The notes under the pieces were generated by a model. The model was not told the DNA's origin. It did not search any database and saw only the letters and a list, made by a program, of their open reading frames with translations. Positions 1 to 6,245 of a stretch of 14,692 bases of DNA are shown here, in pieces. Source of the stretch: Dehalococcoidia bacterium (GTDB lineage Bacteria; Chloroflexota; Dehalococcoidia; Lucifugimonadales; SHYF01); the NCBI GenBank assembly GCA_009692985.1, contig SHYF01000024.1:1-14692 (forward strand), given 5' to 3'. The translations under genes were made by a program, and so were the position numbers. The stretch's first letter is position 1; each line of letters starts with the position of its first letter.

Positions 1-1
1 C

Positions 2-505
2 GTTTCCAAAGCAAAATGCTTGGACTTGTACGTTGCAAACCCGGGCTCATATAAGATGCTCAGCCCCATTCTGCTGGACATTCTTCAACTGCACGACTAC
101 GTGCATCTTCAAAGTAGAGTCAGGTACAACGAGGAGACGGGAGGTAGAGCCAAAGGGATGGTAGGGGTGTATGCCACCAAGAAAAGAGGCAAGTATGACT
201 TTGCGTTTTCCGGTAAGCAAGACGACTACAAGTTGTATGACGGAGCGTTGTATCCAATGCTTGGCGCCCTACGGTTTCTCGTGGAGCAGAAACCAGGGGA
301 AGACGTTTTCTCCTGGAAACTGGGATCGCTGGACGCAGTGAAGGCATTCTTCGATGAAGTGGCTCCTGAACTTGTGGCGACAACATATAAGACTAGCCTG
401 ACCTATGGCAGAAAGCCGAATCCCGTCGGCAAAGACGATAACCATTGGGACAATATGTATAAGACGGTTGCCTTGCACTACCTGTCGAATCCCAAGGCGA
501 AGTAG
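2..505 (+). CDS. Hypothetical protein, 5' end outside window
   Basis: I do not recognise this protein. The frame is open to the left edge of the window, so the gene probably begins upstream. A TTG at position 20 could start a 161-residue protein, but no Shine-Dalgarno sequence precedes it. The product is soluble-looking, rich in Tyr, Lys and Asp, with no signal peptide, membrane segment or familiar motif; a Lys/Gly/Tyr/Asp-rich stretch (about residues 54-75 from the TTG) and a C-terminal half with aromatic residues stand out. G+C is lower than in the well-conserved neighbours (29 of 60 bases at 61-120 against 39 of 60 at 2281-2340), which hints at a different origin. It faces pheS convergently, with a hairpin terminator between them. 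The reading frame looks real because it is long and uninterrupted; its function is unknown. Confidence 0.55.
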   Translation, partial: VSKAKCLDLYVANPGSYKMLSPILLDILQLHDYVHLQSRVRYNEETGGRAKGMVGVYATKKRGKYDFAFSGKQDDYKLYDGALYPMLGALRFLVEQKPGEDVFSWKLGSLDAVKAFFDEVAPELVATTYKTSLTYGRKPNPVGKDDNHWDNMYKTVALHYLSNPKAK

Positions 506-581
506 TGCGGATCAGTGAGGCACAGCAAGGTAGTTGAGTTTAGACTGAACTAGTAGAGGATAGGCTGGCAGCGGGTACAAG

Positions 582-608
582 GAGGGGGTGACAAACAGTC
601 ACCCCCTC
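582..608 (+). terminator. Hairpin terminator between convergent genes
   Basis: A perfect 11-bp inverted repeat (GAGGGGGTGAC and its complement) encloses a 5-nt loop. On the plus strand it is followed by AGTTTCTTC, a weak T-rich tail, which fits termination of the upstream hypothetical gene. It also lies 42 nt past the pheS stop codon on the other strand, so it may serve both genes. The tail on the minus side (CTTGTACCC) is not T-rich. Confidence 0.7.
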
Positions 609-650
609 AGTTTCTTCATCGCGGAAACGACCTTGAGGCGGCAGTATTGG

Positions 651-1706
651 TTAAAACTGCCTCAAAAATCTGACGTCGTTGGCGTAGAAGAGGCGGATGT
701 CCTCGATGCCGTATTTCAGCATGGCGATGCGCTCCACACCCAAGCCAAAAGCAAAGCCTGTGTACACAGATGGGTCGTAGCCCACGCCATCCAGCACCTT
801 CGGGTGCACCATGCCTGCGCCCATAATCTCTATCCAGCCGGTGTCCTTGCAGATGCGGCACCCTTTTCCTTGGCAAGCAAAACAGTCTATGGCCATTTCC
901 GCGCCAGGCTCCACGAAGGGGAAGTAGTCGCAGCGGAACCGCACTTTACGGTCGGCACCAAAGATGCGATGGGCGAACTCGTAAAGCGTGCCCTTCATGT
1001 CTGCGAATGTAATGCGCTCGTCCACGGCTAGCCCTTCTACCTGAGTGAAATGCCACTCGTGGGTGGCGTCGCTGGCCTCGTACCGGTACACCCTGCCAGG
1101 GACAACCACCCTTACCGGGGGCCGCGTCTTCTCCATGACCCGGGCCTGCATGGGAGACGTATGGGTGCGCAGTAGCATCCGGCGCTGTTGGGAAGTGGGA
1201 TCCGTCCAGTCCACCCAGAGGGTGTCCCACATATCACGTGCAGGATGGTCCCTGGGTATGTTCAGGGCATCGAAGTTGTAGTGCTCCCACTCCACCTCTG
1301 GCCCCTCCACCGCGTCGAAGCCCATGGAGACGAAGGCGGCGCATATCTCCCGCACCGTCTGCGTGATGGGATGCAGCCGGCCCAGCGGCACCGGGCGACC
1401 GGGAAGTGTGACGTCTATTCGGCCCTCTTGTAGAAGGCGAGATGTCTCCTGCTTCAATGCCTGCTGCCGCTGCTCAAGGAGCTGCTCCAGTTGCGCTTTG
1501 GCGCGATTTGCCTCGGCCCCCACCGTGCGCCGCTCCTCCAGGCTAAGGGAGGCCAGGCTGCGCAGCAGAAGCGTCAGACGCCCGCGACGGCCTAGGTAAC
1601 TGACGCGCCACGACTCCAGCGCCTCCGGAGTTGAGGAGTGCTCCATCTCGCCCCTGGCATCCCGCACAATTGCTTCCAGGTCTGTTTGCAACGGTTGATC
1701 TGTCAT
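651..1706 (-). CDS. pheS: Phenylalanyl-tRNA synthetase alpha subunit
   Basis: Catalytic subunit of the cytosolic alpha2-beta2 phenylalanyl-tRNA synthetase, which activates Phe with ATP and charges tRNA-Phe. The 351 residues match the usual bacterial length. An N-terminal helical coiled-coil arm (about 1-95) precedes the class II core: motif 1 region around PEVEWEHYNFDALN (136-149), motif 2 around VVPGRVYRYEASDATHEWHF (201-220), and motif 3 GFAFGLGVERIAMLKYG (317-333). A four-Cys cluster (C275, C278, C283, C286, in CFACQGKGCRICKDTGW) resembles a metal-binding insert seen in a subset of bacterial PheS proteins. The ATG at 1706 starts the family-typical N terminus; the ribosome site upstream is weak. 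The gene ends at a TAA followed by a hairpin, and pheT, usually the next gene, is not there. No T-box leader is visible upstream. Confidence 0.96.
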   Translation of the reverse strand: MTDQPLQTDLEAIVRDARGEMEHSSTPEALESWRVSYLGRRGRLTLLLRSLASLSLEERRTVGAEANRAKAQLEQLLEQRQQALKQETSRLLQEGRIDVTLPGRPVPLGRLHPITQTVREICAAFVSMGFDAVEGPEVEWEHYNFDALNIPRDHPARDMWDTLWVDWTDPTSQQRRMLLRTHTSPMQARVMEKTRPPVRVVVPGRVYRYEASDATHEWHFTQVEGLAVDERITFADMKGTLYEFAHRIFGADRKVRFRCDYFPFVEPGAEMAIDCFACQGKGCRICKDTGWIEIMGAGMVHPKVLDGVGYDPSVYTGFAFGLGVERIAMLKYGIEDIRLFYANDVRFLRQF

Positions 1707-1739
1707 GCTCTACTCACGTCCACGGCTCTCCTTTGAGCG

Positions 1740-1909
1740 GCTACAAGCTATGCGGAATATGTCTTCTGGGGGAGTCCAGCGGGGGCTTCGCCCCCTCTGG
1801 TGGGGGACTGAGGGTGTCCACCAGATTCACTCCTATCCCCTTCTCCCTTGCCAATGGAGAAGGGGATACATGGGATGAGGGTTTTCCGATTAGCTTCTAG
1901 CATTGTAGC
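1740..1909. repeat. Hairpin-rich dispersed repeat, copy 1 (MITE-like)
   Basis: Noncoding block between divergent pheS and fbp. It holds an 11-bp stem with one mismatch and a 3-nt loop (1776-1800), a short TGGTGG/CCACCA stem (1800-1823), and a perfect 13-bp stem with a 9-nt loop (1834-1846 with 1856-1868). The outer ends form an imperfect inverted repeat: GCTACAAGCTATGCGGAA at 1740-1757 against the complement of 1884-1909, the right side carrying about seven extra bases. The internal order GGAGTCCAG, GC-rich hairpin, GGGTGTCC, CCAGATT recurs at 5391-5445, so this is a member of a repeat family. It probably arrived as a non-autonomous element; no coding capacity is seen. Confidence 0.65.
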
Positions 1910-1957
1910 TATGGTAAAAGAATGGGTCAAGGGAGCGTGGAACGCAGCTTTTCCTGA

Positions 1958-1985
1958 TTGACGCTGCCGCTTCGTAGCTGATAAA
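1958..1985 (+). promoter_or_regulatory. Possible promoter of fbp
   Basis: TTGACG at 1958-1963 (5 of 6 to the -35 consensus) is followed after 16 nt by GATAAA at 1980-1985 (4 of 6 to the -10 consensus). This places the likely transcript start about 30 nt before the ATG at 2023. It is found by eye only. Confidence 0.4.
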
Positions 1986-2010
1986 CTGGCTTTGACTATC
2001 AGTGCGCGAT

Positions 2011-2018
2011 GGGAGGGA
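2011..2018 (+). promoter_or_regulatory. Ribosome binding site fixing the fbp start
   Basis: GGGAGGGA lies 4 nt before the ATG at 2023. It excludes the GTG at 2002, which lies upstream of this site and would add seven residues absent from the family's conserved N terminus. Confidence 0.75.
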
Positions 2019-2022
2019 CACC

Positions 2023-3189
2023 ATGAAAATAACGCTATCAATCCTCAAGGCAGACGTGGGATCCATCGGCGGGCACACCAAGCCGTCCGCCAGAATGATG
2101 GAGGCATCCAGACAGGCCGTCCAGGCCGCCATCAAGAAAGGACTCATCATAGACGGCTTCGTCTCCCATACTGGCGACGACATCGCCCTGCTGATGTCCC
2201 ACACCCGTGGCAAGGACAACACGGAACTCCATCAGTTCGCCTGGCAGACATTCCTGGACGCAACGGCCATCGCCCAGAAGTATGGGCTGTATGGCGCGGG
2301 ACAGGACCTGCTGGTGGACGCGCCTTCTGGCAACCTTCGGGGAGCAGGCCCCGCTGTGGCCGAGCTTGAGTTCGAACACAACCCGGTCAAGACCAACAAG
2401 ATCCGCCCGGCGGAGTCGTTCATGATGTTCGCCGGCGATAAGTGCGGCCCCGGAGCGTACAACCTGCCCCTCTTCCTGGGGTTTGCAGACCCCATGTACT
2501 GCGCAGGACTGATGCTGCCCAAGCTGATCAAGGGCTTCACTTTCAACATCATAGACATGGACAATACCGAGGGCGACAGCATCATCTCGCTCAATGCCCC
2601 CGAGGACTACTACAAGATTTCCATGCTGCTGCGGGACAACGAGCGGTTCGGCATAGACTCCATCGTCTCGCGAACGGACGGCGAGCCAGCGGCATCGGTA
2701 TCAGCAATGCGGCTGCACAACATAGCAGGGACGTACACCGGCAAGGACGACCCGGTGGCGCTGATACGCAACCAGGGCATCTTCCCAGCGCCCGAGGAGT
2801 TGGTGTCACCTTACACCAAGGCCCACTACGTTGGCGGCGATGCGCGTGGCTCTCACGTGATGCCCCTGATGCCCGTGCCTATAAACACTCCGGTGACAGG
2901 GGTCTACTGCCTACCCCTGGTCTCGTGCACAGGCTTCTCTTTGGATGCACAGGGCTTCTTCTCCGACGGCCACATAGACTTCTTCGACAACCCGGCCTGG
3001 GATGTAGTACGCACCAAGGCGCAGGAGAAGGCACTGGCCATGCGCGAGCAGGGATGGTCGGGTGCCGCCATGCTCCCATACCACGAGCTGGAGTACAGCG
3101 GATTCCGGGATACGGTGGAGGGCCTAATGAAGCAGTTCGCCTTGCGGGACGGCCACAAGGCGGCTACGCCCAGCAAGGCGCGCCGGTAG
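2023..3189 (+). CDS. fbp: Fructose-1,6-bisphosphate aldolase/phosphatase (type V FBPase)
   Basis: Bifunctional gluconeogenic enzyme that condenses dihydroxyacetone phosphate with glyceraldehyde 3-phosphate and then removes the 1-phosphate to give fructose 6-phosphate. The family is typical of archaea and some deep-branching bacteria. The 388-residue protein opens with the signature KADVGSIGGHTKPS (9-22), followed by SHTGDD (48-53) and GAGQDLL (91-97), whose Asp residues belong to the magnesium site. YTGK (238-241) carries the Tyr and Schiff-base Lys equivalent to Tyr229/Lys232 of characterised archaeal enzymes. RGSH (275-278) and a C-terminal LEYSGF (356-361) with the catalytic Tyr follow. 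All expected active-site residues are present, so it should be functional. It has its own promoter-like sequence, is divergent from pheS and convergent with the metallo-hydrolase gene (63-nt gap). The Arg/Lys-rich tail after residue 375 looks dispensable. Confidence 0.95.
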   Translation: MKITLSILKADVGSIGGHTKPSARMMEASRQAVQAAIKKGLIIDGFVSHTGDDIALLMSHTRGKDNTELHQFAWQTFLDATAIAQKYGLYGAGQDLLVDAPSGNLRGAGPAVAELEFEHNPVKTNKIRPAESFMMFAGDKCGPGAYNLPLFLGFADPMYCAGLMLPKLIKGFTFNIIDMDNTEGDSIISLNAPEDYYKISMLLRDNERFGIDSIVSRTDGEPAASVSAMRLHNIAGTYTGKDDPVALIRNQGIFPAPEELVSPYTKAHYVGGDARGSHVMPLMPVPINTPVTGVYCLPLVSCTGFSLDAQGFFSDGHIDFFDNPAWDVVRTKAQEKALAMREQGWSGAAMLPYHELEYSGFRDTVEGLMKQFALRDGHKAATPSKARR

Positions 3190-3252
3190 TTCGGTGGCTC
3201 AGCCTATTCTTGGCCTCCCTATGGTTGGCTGCTCTGAACCTCGCCCCAGCGT

Positions 3253-4068
3253 TTAGCGCGCTCCCCCTTCCCAGTGGCCTGGTCGTGCAGTTCTGGCCCG
3301 CCAACGTCGGAGGGTACGCCAGTTCTTCAGGGCGATCTTCCAGGTAGGCAGATCATATGGTCTATCAGTAAGGGAGCGGACCTTGTCCATGACCTGTTCC
3401 GTCAAAGGCGGGCCATGTCCAAAACAAGCTGTATGGGCATCGAGATCCCGCAGCATGTGGAGCGATTGGTCCAACTGACGGCGCTTGGCCCTGTCCCACA
3501 TAAGAGGGCGGCTTAGACGATCTACGTTATTGAGGGCCGAGTCTCCCAAGAACAGTACGCTTTGCTTATTCTCCAGCAGGGGACATATGCTTCCAGGAGT
3601 GTGGCCAGGCGTGTGAATAATACGTAGGCCCAATTCTGGAATGACATCACCGTTCTTAACCGTCTCGTGCACAACTGTGTCGTGATACCTTGTCCGTGCG
3701 CGACTACGTCCTCCTCTTCTCCCCAAAGTCGAGCGATACCAGAGGGGTGGCAACTCTCCTTCGTTGCCTTTCCTCAATAGCAACGTGCCGTTGGGCCCCG
3801 GCTCCGTCTCACCTTCGTGAGCTACGATCCTGGCACCCGTCAGCTCCTGAAGTTCAGCCGCGCTCCCAGAGTGGTCAAGGTGGAAGTGGGTGAGGATTAT
3901 CCAACGCAAGTCCCTGGGGTTTCGGCCCAGCTTCTTGATGTACGAGACTATGGCATCCCCGTTACCGGGTATGCCGGTATCCACAATAGCCATCTGTTCG
4001 TTCGCCAGCAGTACTGCGTTGCTACCAGTGATGCCTTCGATGCGGTGAATCCCAGGCATTATCTCCAT
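3253..4068 (-). CDS. Metallo-beta-lactamase-fold hydrolase
   Basis: Zinc hydrolase of the glyoxalase II/MBL superfamily; the substrate cannot be read from sequence. The 271 residues contain the zinc ligands THFHLDH (60-66), the second His of HTPGHTPGS (152-160), Asp176 in LGDS and His218 in FGHG, so both metal sites are complete. The N-terminal strand IVDTGIPGNGDAI (28-40) is typical of the fold. A basic, Arg-rich segment (117-127) between the His motifs and another at the C terminus (251-260) are unusual and give no functional hint. The start at 4068 is supported by AAGGAGG (minus strand, 4079-4085) ten nt upstream, although a second in-frame ATG occurs at 4059. G+C is lower than in fbp (29 of 60 bases at 3601-3660). 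It is monocistronic, with its own likely promoter. General hydrolases, lactonases and thioesterases of the fold are all possible. Confidence 0.85.
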   Translation of the reverse strand: MEIMPGIHRIEGITGSNAVLLANEQMAIVDTGIPGNGDAIVSYIKKLGRNPRDLRWIILTHFHLDHSGSAAELQELTGARIVAHEGETEPGPNGTLLLRKGNEGELPPLWYRSTLGRRGGRSRARTRYHDTVVHETVKNGDVIPELGLRIIHTPGHTPGSICPLLENKQSVLFLGDSALNNVDRLSRPLMWDRAKRRQLDQSLHMLRDLDAHTACFGHGPPLTEQVMDKVRSLTDRPYDLPTWKIALKNWRTLRRWRARTARPGHWEGGAR

Positions 4069-4154
4069 GGAGCCTAAGCCTCCTTACGCCAATGACAGTC
4101 TCTGAGCGCTATGTGCTGTCCTTCTTGGACTACGAAAGATTTACTTGACGCGGT

Positions 4155-4183
4155 ATTATATCGCCATTCTTATGGCTTGTCTG
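4155..4183 (-). promoter_or_regulatory. Likely promoter of the MBL-fold hydrolase gene
   Basis: On the minus strand CAGACA (4178-4183, 4 of 6 to the -35 consensus) is separated by exactly 17 nt from a perfect TATAAT (4155-4160). The transcript would start near 4148, giving a leader of roughly 80 nt before the ATG at 4068. Confidence 0.55.
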
Positions 4184-4362
4184 TAGGCTCCTCAGGCTGA
4201 TTCCTCTTGCGTCTGCTCCAGTTTGGATGGTTGCAAATGTCGCCATATTTGTTGACTGTCTCCAACAGCCGCTTGCTGCCGAACAAGGCCAGCAACCTGT
4301 CGAATGGAAGGAAAAGAGCGTGGCAATCTATGAAAGTCTGGGCCATGCTCCGCTGGGATGGT
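4184..4362. other. Gene-free stretch between two divergent promoters
   Basis: The full intergenic gap between the hydrolase and the short-chain dehydrogenase runs from 4069 to 4432. Apart from the two promoter candidates and the hydrolase ribosome site I see no gene, hairpin or repeat here. Short open frames on both strands (62-71 codons) lack ribosome sites and family motifs. The base composition is lower in G+C than the flanking dehydrogenase. It may be a long regulatory gap or decayed coding DNA. Confidence 0.4.
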
Positions 4363-4391
4363 TCGACAACATTGCTTCATGTTTTGCTAAT
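4363..4391 (+). promoter_or_regulatory. Possible promoter of the short-chain dehydrogenase gene
   Basis: TCGACA (4363-4368, 5 of 6 to the -35 consensus), a 17-nt spacer, then GCTAAT (4386-4391, 4 of 6 to the -10 consensus). The ATG at 4433 would lie about 35 nt downstream of the transcript start. Found by eye. Confidence 0.4.
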
Positions 4392-4432
4392 GCGGCTTGA
4401 CGACGAGCCCCTACCAGGGTGAAGATAGCAGC

Positions 4433-5191
4433 ATGAGCAGTCTGAGAAAGGTGGCTCTCGTCACTGGAGCTGGAACAGGAATCGGCAAATGCGCCGCGCT
4501 GGCCCTCTTGCGGGATGGATACTCTGTTGTGTTGGCTGGCCGGCGGGCCAATCTCCTGGAGATGACCGTAAAGGAAGCCGGGCCCTTGGGCACGCAAGCA
4601 CTGGCGGTCCCCGCCAACGTGCGTAACCCCGCCTCGGTGCAGTTGCTCTTTGCCAGGACGCTTGAGGCATTTGGGCGGCTAGACCTGTTGTTCAACAACG
4701 CGGGCCTCGGCTCCCCGCCTGGCCTTCTGGAAGACCTGACCTACGAGCAATGGCAGGCCGTCGTGGACACTAATCTGACCGGAGCTTTCCTCTGCACCCA
4801 GGAAGCATTCAAAGTCATGAAAAGTCAAACTCCCCGGGGTGGACGCATAATCAACAACGGCTCAATCTCTGCGCACTCCCCCCGGCCCAATTCCGCGCCC
4901 TACACCGCCACCAAGCACGCCATATTGGGCCTTACCAAGGCAACGGCACTGGATGGGCGCAAGTATGACATTGCCTGCTGCCAGATAGACATCGGCAACG
5001 CCGCCACCGACCTGACGGCTCGAATGCAGCATGGCGTGCTGCAGGCCAATGGGGAGATGGCCGTGGAGCCGAGATTGGACTTGGTGCACGTGGCAGAAGC
5101 CATCGTGTTCATGGCCAATCTTCCGCTGGATGCCAACGTGCAGTTCATGACTATCATGGCGACCAAGATGCCCTTTCTTGGGAGAGGGTGA
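4433..5191 (+). CDS. Classical short-chain dehydrogenase/reductase (SDR)
   Basis: NAD(P)(H)-dependent oxidoreductase of the classical SDR family; the substrate is not identifiable. The 252-residue protein has the dinucleotide-binding TGAGTGIG (11-18), a basic pair R37-R38 after the second strand that favours NADP(H), NNAG (88-91), and the catalytic tetrad N114, S144, Y157 and K161 (YTATK). It is complete and of normal length. I chose the ATG at 4433, which puts the first beta strand RKVALVTG near residue 5 as in relatives and has GGTGA about ten nt upstream; a TTG at 4397 would add twelve residues of no family value. It stands alone on the plus strand, with its own candidate promoter, and is followed by a 345-base intergenic gap. 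It could be a fatty-acyl, polyol or xenobiotic reductase. Confidence 0.9.
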   Translation: MSSLRKVALVTGAGTGIGKCAALALLRDGYSVVLAGRRANLLEMTVKEAGPLGTQALAVPANVRNPASVQLLFARTLEAFGRLDLLFNNAGLGSPPGLLEDLTYEQWQAVVDTNLTGAFLCTQEAFKVMKSQTPRGGRIINNGSISAHSPRPNSAPYTATKHAILGLTKATALDGRKYDIACCQIDIGNAATDLTARMQHGVLQANGEMAVEPRLDLVHVAEAIVFMANLPLDANVQFMTIMATKMPFLGRG

Positions 5192-5370
5192 CGAGCGTCC
5201 CGCTTGGCCTCGTTAGTTGGCGTTCGTCTCACGCATCAAGCCGGAGGCCCAACTCCAACTGATAGCGTTACCCAGGAGTTGCCACATGGGAGCCGCCCTG
5301 AATTACACTGCACCCCAACTGCAGGCAGTGGGCGAAGCAGGCAGAACAACCAGGGGTTTCCGAACAGGCT

Positions 5371-5517
5371 CTAGCAGGCTGCGGAAAAAGGAGTCCAGAG
5401 GGGCAAAGCCCCTCTGGCAGGGGAATGGGGGTGTCCCCCAGATTTGTTTTCACCCCCATTCCTGGCCAGGAATGGGGATAGGGGGATGGTCGAAGGAGTC
5501 TTCCATCACCCTGCTAG
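5371..5517. repeat. MITE-like element, copy 2 of the hairpin repeat
   Basis: A 147-bp noncoding unit bounded by CTAGCAGG (5371-5378) and its exact complement CCTGCTAG (5510-5517); the imperfect terminal similarity extends about ten bases further in. CTAG at both ends could equally be a duplicated target. Inside are a perfect 10-bp stem with an AAA loop (5395-5404 with 5408-5417), a GGGG/CCCC stem around 5421-5439, and a perfect 24-bp palindrome at 5454-5477. Its core matches copy 1 at 1771-1826. It lies directly upstream of the alanyl-tRNA editing gene, so any promoter for that gene must be within or beside it. The 179 bases between the dehydrogenase and this element (5192-5370) show nothing recognisable. 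Confidence 0.7.
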
Positions 5518-5536
5518 CTGGGTCTGAGGAGGAGCT

Positions 5537-6244
5537 ATGACCGAGGCCCTGTACTACAACGACAGCTACCTGAAAGAGTTCCAGGCCGTGGTGACGGAGG
5601 TGGTGGGGAACGGCGTGGTGCTGGACAGGAGCGCCTTCTATCCAGGGGGCGGCGGACAGCCCAGCGACTTGGGCGTCCTGCGCGCTGCTGGCGCAGAGTA
5701 CCAGGTAACGAAGTTGAGCCGCAAGGAAGGCAAGATCGTCCACGAGCTGGACAAGGCTCCGCAGGCGGTGGGGACTAAGGTAACAGGCTTCATCGAATGG
5801 GACAGGCGCTATAAGCTCATGCGAACGCACACGGCGTTGCACATCCTGTGCGGCGTGGTCTGGAAAGAGTACGGCGCTCTGGTCACAGGCGGCGATATGC
5901 AGCCCCTTCAGGCCCGTATGGACTTCGAGCTGGAGCGCATGACCACCGACTTTGCCCACGAAGTGGAGGAAAGGGTGAACCGGGAGGTGGCAGCGGCCCG
6001 GCCGGTGACCACGGCGGTGCTCCCTAGAGAAGAGGCCTTCCGGAACCCCGACCTGATCCGCACCAAGATCAATTTGCTGCCGCCAGGCATTCAGGATGTG
6101 CGCGTGGTGGACATCCACGGCCTGGACTTGCAGGCGGACGGCGGCACCCACGTGGCAAACACGCGGGAGGTGGGCCGCATTCGGGTGGTGGGCCACGAGA
6201 GCAAGGGGCGTATCAATAAGAGGCTGCGGATCCAGGTGGAGTAA
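5537..6244 (+). CDS. Alanyl-tRNA editing protein, AlaX type
   Basis: Free-standing homologue of the AlaRS editing domain, expected to hydrolyse mischarged Ser-tRNA(Ala) or Gly-tRNA(Ala) in the cytosol. The 235 residues contain an N-terminal barrel segment with AFYPGGGGQPSDLG (33-46), then the zinc site HTALH (98-102) and QADGGTHV (199-206). In the common motif CGGTHV the first residue is a Cys zinc ligand; here that position is Asp201, while His98, His102 and His205 remain. Length and the presence of the Gly-rich motif suggest the AlaX-M/II-like class without the C-terminal extension. The ATG at 5537 follows GAGGAGGA (5526-5533). The Nudix gene begins one nt after its stop codon, so the two are translationally coupled. 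The upstream DNA is a mobile-type repeat. The family call is firm; exact substrate specificity is inferred. Confidence 0.9.
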   Translation: MTEALYYNDSYLKEFQAVVTEVVGNGVVLDRSAFYPGGGGQPSDLGVLRAAGAEYQVTKLSRKEGKIVHELDKAPQAVGTKVTGFIEWDRRYKLMRTHTALHILCGVVWKEYGALVTGGDMQPLQARMDFELERMTTDFAHEVEERVNREVAAARPVTTAVLPREEAFRNPDLIRTKINLLPPGIQDVRVVDIHGLDLQADGGTHVANTREVGRIRVVGHESKGRINKRLRIQVE

Positions 6245-6245
6245 C

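Noticed and set aside
1707..1909. T-box or other riboswitch ahead of pheS
   Set aside because: No T-box consensus or specifier-like stem was found; the hairpins there belong to the dispersed repeat.
2002..2022. Upstream GTG start for fbp
   Set aside because: The ribosome site GGGAGGGA lies downstream of this GTG and in front of the ATG at 2023, where the family's conserved N terminus begins.
2442..3347. 301-codon plus-strand frame overlapping the fbp gene
   Set aside because: Arg/Gly/His-rich translation of a shifted frame within a fully conserved enzyme gene.
3700..3780. Frameshift suspected in the MBL-fold gene from its Arg-rich stretch
   Set aside because: The zinc motifs before and after the stretch are in one frame with correct spacing for the fold, so an ordinary variable loop is more likely.
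6096..6245. 50-residue N-terminal extension of the Nudix protein
   Set aside because: It lies wholly within the alanyl-tRNA editing gene in another frame, and its Trp/Arg-rich sequence has no Nudix resemblance.
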